NCBI GenBank assembly: GCA_035447605.1
Contig: DAOTHJ010000007.1
Span: forward strand, 1 to 64,000
From: UMGS1668 sp035447605
Lineage (GTDB): Bacteria > Bacillota > Clostridia > Oscillospirales > Ruminococcaceae
DNA: 64,000 nucleotides
Direction: 5' to 3'
Shown: one piece after another, positions 17,469 through 24,199 of the stretch
How the letters are laid out: each line of letters begins with the position of its first letter
Position numbering within the stretch: position 1 is the stretch's first letter
Notes under the pieces: generated by a model
What the model was told of the DNA's origin: nothing
Database searches by the model: none
What the model saw: the letters and a program-made list of their open reading frames with translations, nothing else
Program-made: the position numbers and the translations under genes

Positions 17469-17843
17469 TCACTCGTAGAGCAGCCCCTCGGCGAATTCGT
17501 CGGCCGGATTCTCGGCGCAGCTGCTCTTTGCCGGGCCGACCGAGGTCTCGCGGAGCATCTTCTCCACGCGCAGCAGCCGGAGGTTCTTTTCAAGCCGGTC
17601 GTTTTCAAGCCGGAGGTAGGCCTCCGTCGGGGTTTCGCCCTTTTCGACGGCCTCCTGAAGCCCTTCGGGCAGCGGCTCATTTTTGAATTTCGGGAAGCGT
17701 TCGAGGAAGCGGAGCCACGGCAGCTCGCCGTCGTCGGAGAGATTCTGTTCGGGTTTCGGGGGCTCGGGCTCTTTTCCGCCGACGGGGAACCCTTCTTCCG
17801 GAAAGATCTCCTCGTCGGCCGGTTTGGTTTCTTGTTCAGGCAT
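17469..17843 (-). CDS. Phage scaffolding-like protein
   Basis: The 124-residue protein is acidic and proline-rich at the N-terminus (MPEQETKPADEEIFPEEGFP) and helical with charged residues in the middle (TPTEAYLRLENDRLEKNLRL). It lies directly before the major capsid gene, where head-assembly scaffolds usually sit. There is no sequence motif for the family, so the call rests on position and composition. AAAGGAG is upstream of the ATG, and the start overlaps the previous gene by 8 bases, as in a tight phage operon. Confidence 0.65.
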   Translation of the reverse strand: MPEQETKPADEEIFPEEGFPVGGKEPEPPKPEQNLSDDGELPWLRFLERFPKFKNEPLPEGLQEAVEKGETPTEAYLRLENDRLEKNLRLLRVEKMLRETSVGPAKSSCAENPADEFAEGLLYE

Positions 17844-18027
17844 CGCTTGTTTCTCCTTTCGCGCCGGCGCTCGTCTGCGGCCGGTCTACGGTGATGGGTT
17901 TGCCCATGGCGGGGCATCTCGGGTTGACACAGCAATATTCCGCCGTGGAGCAGACGGCTCCTTCGGCGTCGGTGCCGGGGCGGACGCGCCGGATCCGCAT
18001 GGCGGTTTTACAGATGGAACAGAGCAT
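17836..18027 (-). CDS. Small Cys-rich phage protein, probable zinc finger
   Basis: The 63-residue protein has two CxxC-type pairs (MLCSICKTAMRIRR and EYCCVNPRCPAMGK) spaced for one zinc site. Such small zinc proteins occur between portal and scaffold genes in some prophages; the role is unknown. AAAGGAG sits 7 bases before the ATG, and only 18 bases separate it from the portal stop. It overlaps the scaffold-like start. Confidence 0.7.
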   Translation of the reverse strand: MLCSICKTAMRIRRVRPGTDAEGAVCSTAEYCCVNPRCPAMGKPITVDRPQTSAGAKGETSDA

Positions 18028-18045
18028 GGGGATTCTCCTTTTCTG

Positions 18046-19581
18046 TCAGACAGCCGGTTCCGAAACCGCCGGTACGGCCTCTTTCCCTTCGCGGGCGGCC
18101 CGCTGCTCCCGGATCTCGGCGATCAGACTGTTTTTGTTGCGGATATATTTATCGGGCACGCTTTCGAGGTAGGAGACGGCGTCCGTCAGCACGCCGCTGC
18201 GGAAGAGATTGTCCGCGGTCTGCACCTGCAAAAGCTCGCTCCAGTAGCTCGCCTTGCCCACGTCGACCTTGAGGCCGAGCCCGTCGTAATCGACCGCGCC
18301 GAAGTCCATGAGGACCGAGGCCGGCCCGTTTCCGGCGTCGAAGACGATCTCCCGCTCGCCGTAGCAGCAACGCATCAGGTCAAGCAGGATCTGTACGCTG
18401 TCCTCCCAGAATTGGTAGTAGGAGAGCCGCTGAAGCTCCAGCGGGGCGGCCGTGGCCTCCTGAACGGCGATGATGGCGGAGGTGTTTTCCGGCTTGACGT
18501 TTCCCAGAGCCGCGTCGCTCGCGCCGAGGAAATCCCGCGAGTAGGAGATGGTCCGCTCCACAAGCTCCAGTACCTGATTGCTCATGTCCGCCGCGCGGAA
18601 GGAGGAGGCGACCGCCGTATTCGGATCGCCCGCCACGCCGATGGCCTGCCCGACCTTGTTGGTCCATTCGCGGATCTTCGTCATGTCGTAGAAGAGCTTC
18701 GGGAAGGCAAGGCGCTTCTGGTGCTCCATCGCCATCGCCCAGAGCTTGTTGACGAAGATCTGGTTCGGAATGAGCCCGGTGAGGGAAGCCCTGCCGTGGT
18801 AGCTGTTTTTAACCGGTTCCCAGTTCATCCAGGCCACCGGGTAGAGCCGCAGCCCGGTTGCCGCGGGCGCGTGCACGAAGCAGTCCCGCGTGGTCCGGCA
18901 GAAATGCACGGCGCCGTCCTCCTTCCAGAGCCGGACGAGCTCGGTGCAGAGGTCGTTTTCCGCGTCGCAGTCCTCGTTCATGTATTGGGAGCGGGTATCC
19001 GGGCCGATGTTCATCCAGTCCGGGGAGCGGTTGGCCTTTGCCTCGGCGCGAACCTCCGCGGCGCTCCTGCGGCAGACGAGCAACAGGTAGGGCTGATCCT
19101 GCACCTCTTTATCGTAGGGGTTGCCGAAGAGGACCTTCGTATTGTCGAGGTTCTCCAGCCGGATCTCTCCGTCGGCGCCGCCCTTGGGCAGAAAGTGAAA
19201 ATAAAAGCAGCCGTCGCCATCGACAGCGCAGTTGCGCAGCATGTCGCGGGCCAAAGTTTTGGCCTTTGTCTGTTCGATCACATGGTCGATCTCTCCGGTC
19301 AGGACATCCGAAGTAAAGGCGCCGTCGTCGGTGAGCCGCGCCGGGGTGAGGGACACGGCCACATCGTCGGACACAATGGCGGAGATAAAATACGCCACCA
19401 CGCGCTTGAGAAAATTCAGCACCGGTTTTTCAAGATCCGGCGCGTTCACGCCCTTCCACTGATCCCCGATGTAAAAATCTTCGTTTTTCCGGACGTTGTC
19501 GTAGAGATCGACCGCCCGGTTGTAGCCGTCTCCGCGGAGATACTCCTCCCAGACCGTTCCGGGCGTAATCCTGTTGTTCAA
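18046..19581 (-). CDS. Phage portal protein
   Basis: The 511-residue portal protein would form the ring at the head vertex through which DNA is packaged by the terminase. Family-like segments include NEDFYIGDQWKGVNAPD and PVLNFLKRVVAYFISAIVSD at the N-terminus, YHGRASLTGLIPNQIFVNKL in the middle and GASDAALGNVKPENTSAI later. It sits between terminase and capsid genes, in the standard order. The start is TTG, 8 bases after GGAGATGGTG, and overlaps the region after the small membrane protein. It is full length for the family and has no stops. Confidence 0.9.
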   Translation of the reverse strand: MNNRITPGTVWEEYLRGDGYNRAVDLYDNVRKNEDFYIGDQWKGVNAPDLEKPVLNFLKRVVAYFISAIVSDDVAVSLTPARLTDDGAFTSDVLTGEIDHVIEQTKAKTLARDMLRNCAVDGDGCFYFHFLPKGGADGEIRLENLDNTKVLFGNPYDKEVQDQPYLLLVCRRSAAEVRAEAKANRSPDWMNIGPDTRSQYMNEDCDAENDLCTELVRLWKEDGAVHFCRTTRDCFVHAPAATGLRLYPVAWMNWEPVKNSYHGRASLTGLIPNQIFVNKLWAMAMEHQKRLAFPKLFYDMTKIREWTNKVGQAIGVAGDPNTAVASSFRAADMSNQVLELVERTISYSRDFLGASDAALGNVKPENTSAIIAVQEATAAPLELQRLSYYQFWEDSVQILLDLMRCCYGEREIVFDAGNGPASVLMDFGAVDYDGLGLKVDVGKASYWSELLQVQTADNLFRSGVLTDAVSYLESVPDKYIRNKNSLIAEIREQRAAREGKEAVPAVSEPAV

Positions 19582-19623
19582 ATCACCATCTCCTTCCTTG
19601 TATTTCGCCCGGGAGGGGAGGAT

Positions 19624-19797
19624 TTACTCCTCCGGTTCCGGGCAGCCGTCGTAGCCGAAGAGCGCCTCGTACTGCCTGCGCAGTTCCGGGGAGAGCGTTT
19701 CGCCATCCGCGGGAGTCTCTCCCGCGCGGTTTCCCTTCGGCCGCGAGAGCAAAATGCCGCAGAGCATGCCGAGCGCAAAACAAAGTGCTTCCGTCGT
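19624..19797 (-). CDS. Small phage membrane protein with possible ACG start
   Basis: A 57-codon frame directly before the portal gene encodes one hydrophobic segment (EALCFALGMLCGILLSRP), a GETPADGETL linker and an acidic end (YEALFGYDGCPEPEE), plausible for a real small protein. It has no ATG, GTG or TTG that would retain the hydrophobic start. The strong site AAGGAGG is followed 6 bases later by ACG (19797-19795) and then a second ACG. A competing GTG frame at the same site gives a basic, low-quality peptide. The protein is therefore proposed to start at ACG or at an internal ATG (19767). It is missed by ordinary gene finding. Confidence 0.45.
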   Translation of the reverse strand, partial: TTEALCFALGMLCGILLSRPKGNRAGETPADGETLSPELRRQYEALFGYDGCPEPEE

Positions 19798-19995
19798 GCA
19801 CCGCCTCCTTTCCTTTCCGGAGGGAGCTGTCCCTGCCGGCCAAAATTCAGATGGTTGGGACCGTCCCGGGGAGCTCTCCCACCGGTAGCATCAGGGTATC
19901 GCCCGGAAACGGAATGTTCTGATGGACTTTTTCCGCGCACGAAAGGCCGACGGTGAGAAAACAATCTTTCTCCGTGTATATAAGCCCCGGAGCAG

Positions 19996-20290
19996 CCTCC
20001 CGGCAGAAGTCGCGCCGGTACGGATGAGATTTTTCTGCTGCAGGTTTCCGTTTTCCGCGGATTCCGACAGGGCTATTTTTTCTCCGGACGCTTGAGTGCG
20101 CCGAGGTTATAGGCCACCTCCCGGCAGAAATCGCGCCGATGCGGATAAACTTTTCCACCGCAGCTTTCCGTTCTGCGGATTCCGACAGGGCTATTTTTTC
20201 TCCGGGCGTTTGAGCGCGCCGAGGTTATAGGCCACCTCCCGGCAGAAGTCGCGCCGGTACTGATAGAATTTATTTTCGCCGCACCAGCAC
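19996..20290. repeat. Tandem ~120-bp repeat copying the 3' end of the 135-residue gene
   Basis: Two near-identical units (starting at 19996 and 20117, periods 121 and 118 bases, about 85 percent alike) are followed by a partial third (from 20235) that is the real 3' end of the gene at 20191-20598. Each unit contains the codons for the ends REVAYNLGALKRPEKK and a stop. The copies downstream of the gene are non-functional. The rest of 19798-19995 shows no gene. Confidence 0.8.
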
Positions 20291-20598
20291 TCGCCCATGT
20301 AGCAGTAGGGGATCTCCTCCGTCAGGGAGTCGATCACCTTGCGGAGAAGCTCGGTACGAATCCGGTCGTCCGCGATGTCGGTACCCACCGTGAGCATGGC
20401 CTGCTCCACCGCACGGATCAGGTGCTCATCGAAGGAAAGCCCCGTGCTCAAATAACGCTGCTTCCTCGTCTCGTGGCCGCGGATGACGGCGAGCGTCAGC
20501 TGCTTGAGGTCGCGCGGCAGGGGCGCTTTTTTCAGTCTCCGGCGCAGATAGGCCGGGTCCCGGTCGGAGCAGCCGGATGTTTGATAAAGAATGCTCAT
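20191..20598 (-). CDS. Unknown phage protein between terminase and portal genes
   Basis: The 135-residue protein starts MSILYQTSGCSDRDPAYLRR. It contains an SFDEHLIRAVEQAMLTVGTD helix and a CYMGECWCGENKFYQYRRDF motif with three cysteines, possibly metal-binding. I do not recognise the family. Position between the terminase large subunit and the portal gene is seen, but that does not fix its role. The ATG at 20598 follows GAAGGACGG; the frame is open 84 bases further upstream without a good site. Its 3' end is duplicated twice just downstream. Confidence 0.65.
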   Translation of the reverse strand: MSILYQTSGCSDRDPAYLRRRLKKAPLPRDLKQLTLAVIRGHETRKQRYLSTGLSFDEHLIRAVEQAMLTVGTDIADDRIRTELLRKVIDSLTEEIPYCYMGECWCGENKFYQYRRDFCREVAYNLGALKRPEKK

Positions 20599-20840
20599 TT
20601 TCCGTCCTTCTTCCGTCTGTTTCTTTAAATCCGCACGGTCGCTTCGGCGTGCGCGCAATATTTTTAGAGGGAACCGTTTCACAAATGCCTCTGTTTTTAA
20701 GGGGCCGCTTTTTTGAGAAGACGACGCCGCTCTTTCCGGTTTTTACGGGGCATCGGACCTTTTCGGCAAAGACGGTTTCGCGGTTGGATATCCCGAAGCA
20801 ATCAGCCCCGTGGGTCCCGTTTTTTTTCCTCAGGCGGCGG

Positions 20841-22166
20841 TTATTCCGCGTTCCCGTATCGGAGCAGCAGGTCGGCCTGTTCCTCATAGTCGTCCATGGC
20901 GGGCTTCAGATCCGGGAAAGGCCGGCCGGCGATGAAATAGCGGATGGCATCGGGCGCATGGGTGAGTTCGTGCGGTTCCGGTGCGACGTCGTTCGGGTCG
21001 TTCGGGTCGATCAGCAGCCCCGGCATCGTGCGGATCAGGTTCCGGCAGCAGGGGAAGACCTGCAGCGACGGGGCGACGTCTCCACGCTCGTCCGGCACCG
21101 GCCGCAGCCATTCCCGCAGCGCGAGCCATCCGGCGGCGCGGCCGTTTTCTGCTTTGCTCAGGAGGATGCCGCGCTCGGCAAAGAGCTCCGCCACGCTTTT
21201 ACCGGTATCCTGCCGGCGGTTCCACATGTCGGGCGGCGCCATCGAGCAGTAGACCGGCTCTTTTGTATTTTGCAGAATCAGTTCCGCGGCCCGGCTGATG
21301 ATAAGGCCGCTCTGGTAGATCTCCCGGTAGACGTAGGCACGCCCTTCCGGCGCCATTGCGATCCAGTAGCCGGCCAGCATATCGAGGCCGTAGTCCATCG
21401 TGAAATAGCGCCGCCACTCCGCCGGAATCGGGAAGGGCCGGCAGACGTGCAGATCCCGCCGCCATTCCGTGAAATACTGCCCCTCGTAGATATCCCAGTC
21501 CCCATAAAGGAGGGCGCGCTGCTCCTTCTCCGGCAGATTTTTGAGCCGTTTCAGGTAGCCGGGGTCCTTTTCCATCAGAAAGCCGTTGTCCTTCGCTCCG
21601 GCCGGGATAAAAAGCCGCGTCCCGGTGCCGCAGTCGTGGACGACATCCGGCTCGCCGATGTCGAGAAAGCGCGCCTTGACCCAATGGTGCCCGATGCCGC
21701 CCGGATTCGCGCTGGAACGGACCGATTTCGGGAAGTCGTTGGCGCCCCGGAGCCTTGAGATCAGGTAGAGGTACATCCCCTCGGTAAAATGCGTCAGCTC
21801 GTCGAAGCGGATCACGTCGTATTCGGAGGACTGATAGCGGTAGACGTCGCTTTCGTTGTCGCAGTAGCCGAAATCCACGATAGAGCCGTCCCGGAATTTC
21901 CCGGTGTGCTTTGCGGCGTTATAGCGGTAGATCTCCTGTGGATAGAGCTCCAGCGACACCCGGATCAGCGATTTTTCAAGTTCGGGGTAGGTCCGGCGCA
22001 GGATCAGCTGTTTGCTTTTCGGGTAGCGAAGGGCATAGACCAGCGCGTCCGCGAGCTGCCCCCAGCTCTTTCCGCCGCCGGCCGCCCCGCCGAAGAGCAC
22101 CTCGTCCGCCTCCGCCTTCAGAAAACGCATCTGCTTCTCCGTCAGCGGAAGATCAAGGCTTCTCAT
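20841..22166 (-). CDS. Phage terminase large subunit
   Basis: The 441-residue ATPase/nuclease would package DNA into the head. Near the start, LTEKQMRFLKAEADEVLFGG leads into the Walker A motif GGAAGGGKSWG. The acidic RFDELTHF is the Walker B-like site, and SSANPGGIGHHWVK is the coupling motif typical of terminase_3/6 families. The C-terminal part has FTMDYGLDMLAGYW and DPNDPND, probable nuclease residues. The ATG at 22166 is preferred because AGGGGGG lies 6 bases before it; 22172 is an alternative. It overlaps the small-subunit gene by 14 bases. Confidence 0.94.
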   Translation of the reverse strand: MRSLDLPLTEKQMRFLKAEADEVLFGGAAGGGKSWGQLADALVYALRYPKSKQLILRRTYPELEKSLIRVSLELYPQEIYRYNAAKHTGKFRDGSIVDFGYCDNESDVYRYQSSEYDVIRFDELTHFTEGMYLYLISRLRGANDFPKSVRSSANPGGIGHHWVKARFLDIGEPDVVHDCGTGTRLFIPAGAKDNGFLMEKDPGYLKRLKNLPEKEQRALLYGDWDIYEGQYFTEWRRDLHVCRPFPIPAEWRRYFTMDYGLDMLAGYWIAMAPEGRAYVYREIYQSGLIISRAAELILQNTKEPVYCSMAPPDMWNRRQDTGKSVAELFAERGILLSKAENGRAAGWLALREWLRPVPDERGDVAPSLQVFPCCRNLIRTMPGLLIDPNDPNDVAPEPHELTHAPDAIRYFIAGRPFPDLKPAMDDYEEQADLLLRYGNAE

Positions 22167-22374
22167 TTTCATCCCCCCTGACCCGCACCTCCAGCCGGAA
22201 GCCGTCGTCTCCGGCAGCCTCCTCTTTATCGCCGATTCCGAGGCATTTGCAGAGCAGCTCCAGCGCCTTCATCTTTTCGGATGCCTTCAGTCCGCCCTCC
22301 GTTTCCGGCGGGGAGAATGCCATCTTCGCGATCTCCCCGAGGATCGCTTTTTCCGTCGGTCTGCGTTTACCCAT
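22153..22374 (-). CDS. Short terminase small-subunit-like protein
   Basis: The 73-residue protein starts MGKRRPTEKAILGEIAKMAF and continues KASEKMKALELLCKCLGIGD, the C-terminal part of small terminases (a helix that ends KALELLGKHLG). Full-length small subunits carry an N-terminal DNA-binding helix-turn-helix of about 70 residues that is missing here. AAGGTG is 8 bases before the ATG; GTG at 22383 is an alternative. It sits directly before the large subunit and overlaps it. It may be truncated or have a different DNA partner. Confidence 0.7.
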   Translation of the reverse strand: MGKRRPTEKAILGEIAKMAFSPPETEGGLKASEKMKALELLCKCLGIGDKEEAAGDDGFRLEVRVRGDENEKP

Positions 22375-22606
22375 ATCTTTCACCTTGTGAGGAGGGGCGT
22401 CCTCCGGAACGACGGATGCCGTCGGCCTGCACCTGACCGTGAGGTCCGCCTCCGTAATGGCGGCAAAGGAACATATGTTCTATTGCGGATTTTGCAGGTA
22501 TTCCTTCCTCCTCCGCTGGAAAATCGCGCACGACGGGATCCCGCTTTTCTTCTGGAATCAGAGGTGCCTCGACGTTTGCTAAATTTTTTCGGATTATTTT
22601 TTCCAA
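22367..22606 (-). CDS. Possible small protein at the head of the cassette operon
   Basis: A 79-residue frame starts TTG (GGGAGGT 8 bases upstream) and reads MEKIIRKNLANVEAPLIPEE. Its C-terminal third becomes G/R/Q-rich and overlaps the small terminase start, where coding quality falls. I recognise no family. It may be the first small gene of the late operon or a chance frame over the control region, which also contains an SOS-like box (22469-22480). Confidence 0.3.
   Translation of the reverse strand: MEKIIRKNLANVEAPLIPEEKRDPVVRDFPAEEEGIPAKSAIEHMFLCRHYGGGPHGQVQADGIRRSGGRPSSQGERYG
22469..22480. promoter_or_regulatory. SOS (LexA-type) box upstream of terminase genes
   Basis: GAACATATGTTC is a perfect palindrome matching the Gram-positive LexA box (GAACnnnnGTTC). 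It lies 95 bases before the small terminase start. A prophage module switched on by DNA damage would be expected to have such a site. LexA itself is not in the window, so binding is inferred from sequence. Confidence 0.65.
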
Positions 22607-22625
22607 AATTTTTACCTCCCGGCTC

Positions 22626-22654
22626 TTGACTATGTGAAGAAAAAATTCTAAAAT
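22626..22654 (+). promoter_or_regulatory. Promoter of the XRE-ImmA operon
   Basis: TTGACT (22626-22631), a 17-base spacer and TAAAAT (22649-22654) lie on the plus strand. An operator-like 10-mer (GAAAAAATTC, 22639-22648) sits inside the spacer. The transcript would have a leader of about 145 bases. Confidence 0.7.
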
Positions 22655-22785
22655 AGAGTCATTAAGCAGCTCGAAATTTCAAAATTCTGGTTAACAGGCA
22701 TAGCATAACAAGAAAAAATTCGTCAGTCAATGGGAAATGAAGAAAATATTCCTGATACACCAAAATGGTCGCAACGAATATTTTC
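22639..22785. promoter_or_regulatory. Candidate XRE repressor operator array
   Basis: Four copies of GAAAAWATTC occur: 22639-22648 and 22712-22721 (identical GAAAAAATTC), 22742-22751 (GAAAATATTC) and 22776-22785 (the same reversed). A related GAAATTTC lies at 22673-22680. They surround the XRE promoter and leader, as expected of repressor sites in a phage lysogeny switch. Confidence 0.6.
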
Positions 22786-22806
22786 ACCGGAGGGCGGCAA
22801 ATTAAG

Positions 22807-23139
22807 ATGAAATTACTGGAAAGAATTAAAATACTTGCGGCAGAAAAAGGCGTTTCTCTTGCAAAAATGGAGCGGGAATGCGGATTTTCAAAGAATTCCA
22901 TAATGAAATGGGATAAAAGTATTCCGTCAGGGGAGAAGCTTCTCCGGGCGGCGCGGTATTTCGGCGTCTCGGCGGATTACCTGCTCGGCAACAGCAAATG
23001 CCGGGTGATGGCTGGCGAAGAGCTGCCGGATATCTATTTTCATTTTTTGAAGGGTGCAAAGGAGCTGAATCTGACCGAGGGCGATATGGAGCTCTTGCTC
23101 GATATTGCAAGCCGTTTCAAAAAGGAGGATGTCCGTTGA
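22807..23139 (+). CDS. XRE-family transcriptional repressor
   Basis: The 110-residue protein begins MKLLERIKILAAEKGVSLAK and has a Cro/CI-type helix-turn-helix (MERECGFSKNSIMKWDKSIP) followed by the usual VSADYLLGNS. A short C-terminal helical region (LTEGDMELLLDIASRF) is probably for dimerisation. In phages and ICEBs1-like elements this type is cut by a partner ImmA protease after DNA damage. The ATG at 22807 is chosen because its N-terminus matches the family; the frame is open 42 bases further upstream. The stop overlaps the next gene by four bases (TTGA), so the two are coupled. Confidence 0.9.
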   Translation: MKLLERIKILAAEKGVSLAKMERECGFSKNSIMKWDKSIPSGEKLLRAARYFGVSADYLLGNSKCRVMAGEELPDIYFHFLKGAKELNLTEGDMELLLDIASRFKKEDVR

Positions 23140-23732
23140 GCTTTATGGACAAAGCGGAGCTGTACCGCCTTGTGGATGAGCGGCGGGCGGCCCTTTCCAT
23201 CAGCGGCCCGGCGGATCCTTATCAGCTGGCGCGGCGCCTCGGCATCGCGGTCTCCTGCTATGCGTTCGAGTCCCGGTGCCTCTCTGGCTTTCTGATGCGG
23301 GGCGAAACCCATTCGGAGATCGTCCTTAACGCCTCAGGCAGCCCGGAGAGCCGCCGCTTTACGGCCGCACACGAACTGATCCATTATCTTTTACACGGCG
23401 GCAGGCAATTTCTCTGCGGAAATACCGGCCTTGCGGAGGGGAACGTCGGCGCTCTGGAGTGGCAGGCGAATCAGGGCGCCGCGGAACTCTTGATGCCGTA
23501 CCGCGTTTTTCTTCCTTTCATAAAGAACATACGTTCTATTTTGCTTGCGGATGAAGGACGCGCCTTCCGCCTGATCGCGAAGGAATTTTCCGTCAGCCTG
23601 TCCACGGCGCAGCTGCGTCTGCGCGATCTTGAGCCGGAGTTTGAGCAGTACTGCGCCGGGGTGCCGCTGGAGGAGCTGCAAATCGTCGCCGCCTCCAAAA
23701 TGAAGACGATCCACGGCTCAATCGACGTCTGA
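23136..23732 (+). CDS. ImmA/IrrE-family metallopeptidase
   Basis: The 198-residue zinc protease has the active-site helix AAHELIHYLLHGG (HExxH) and a downstream EWQANQGAAELLMP segment giving a third ligand or Glu, as in ImmA/IrrE. The partner XRE repressor is its likely substrate, as in ICEBs1, where cleavage releases the element. The start is TTG at 23136, with AAGGAGG upstream, overlapping the repressor stop by three bases; ATG at 23145 is possible. A second LexA-type box (23525-23536) lies within its coding sequence. The pair has a single promoter. Confidence 0.92.
   Translation: MSFMDKAELYRLVDERRAALSISGPADPYQLARRLGIAVSCYAFESRCLSGFLMRGETHSEIVLNASGSPESRRFTAAHELIHYLLHGGRQFLCGNTGLAEGNVGALEWQANQGAAELLMPYRVFLPFIKNIRSILLADEGRAFRLIAKEFSVSLSTAQLRLRDLEPEFEQYCAGVPLEELQIVAASKMKTIHGSIDV
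23525..23536. promoter_or_regulatory. Second SOS-like box inside the ImmA gene
   Basis: GAACATACGTTC matches GAACnnnnGTTC and is followed by TATTTT, as in the first box (GTTCTATT). It lies within the ImmA coding region, so it may control nothing there, or it may be a relic. It is noted because the two boxes share their right flank. Confidence 0.4.
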
Positions 23733-23924
23733 ACCCGGCTGTTTTGTCCGAAAGCAGGCGGATGGAATCTTCCTTTCGACCGTCATTCTGCTCTTCCCAA
23801 ATGGCTGATTCTGATGATGGTCTCAAAACCTTCTATGGCTGTCCCATGGCCGGATGCTCGGTTCCAGTCCTCGTCTCTTTGCGGAATTTTGGTTTCCATG
23901 CCGCATCTGCTTCCGGTCCTTGGG

Positions 23925-23960
23925 CAAAAAAAGAACCGGGCAGGCGGGATGCCTGCCCGG
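23925..23960 (-). terminator. Upstream copy of the ftsH-type terminator
   Basis: CCGGGCAGGC (23936-23945) pairs with GCCTGCCCGG (23951-23960); on the minus strand a TTCTTTTTTT tract follows. It is a near-copy of the ftsH terminator 219 bases away. Confidence 0.75.
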
Positions 23961-24143
23961 ATATGTTTGCGGGAGATTGAGGCCGGGATTTGGATTTTTC
24001 GTTCTTCGGCAGATAGTCTTTCTTTGGACAGTTGCCATGTGTTTAAAAGCCGCATGGTTCCTGCGGCAAAGAACAGTTTTACCGCGCATCGGCACCGACG
24101 GGCCGCTTTTGAATCGTCCGGGGCGGCGCATGGCTTTCTTGGG

Positions 24144-24183
24144 CAAAAAAAGAACCGGGCAGGCGGGGATGTCGCCTGTCCGG
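24144..24183 (-). terminator. ftsH terminator
   Basis: CCGGGCAGGCG (24155-24165) pairs with CGCCTGTCCGG (24173-24183) with one mismatch or wobble; the minus-strand T tract follows. It lies 17 bases past the ftsH stop. Confidence 0.85.
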
Positions 24184-24199
24184 TTCGCAGTTTTTTGGC

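Larger units (their letters stand above)
15261..23732. mobile_element. Compact phage-derived packaging and capsid cassette
   Basis: The region carries, on the minus strand, small and large terminase, a 135-residue protein, a small membrane protein, portal, zinc protein, scaffold-like protein, major capsid and one more structural protein. A divergent XRE/ImmA pair lies on the plus strand. No integrase, replication, tail, baseplate, lysis or connector genes are found, and no flanking direct repeat that I can recognise as attL/attR is visible. Codon and base use look like the host. It is bounded by the ior terminator and the ftsH terminator. It is a remnant, a satellite or a domesticated tailless cassette; the gene identities are secure, the status is not. 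Confidence 0.75.
23733..24199. other. 467-base convergent region with duplicated terminator
   Basis: There is no coding gene that I trust between the ImmA stop and ftsH stop. The stretch holds two terminator copies (23925-23960 and 24144-24183) that share 30 bases exactly, 219 bases apart. Frames that run through it in both strands repeat the same peptide in each copy and look like chance. Confidence 0.7.

Noticed and set aside
17683..19956. Long plus-strand open frame of 757 codons opposite the portal and scaffold genes
   Set aside because: It is antisense to well-supported portal and other phage genes, has no ribosome site and lacks protein-family signals. High G+C at third positions makes long antisense frames common here.
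19847..20158. Minus-strand frame of 103 codons after the 135-residue gene
   Set aside because: It lies in the tandem repeat units and consists of out-of-frame and in-frame copies of the gene end. No ribosome site or independent coding signal is seen.
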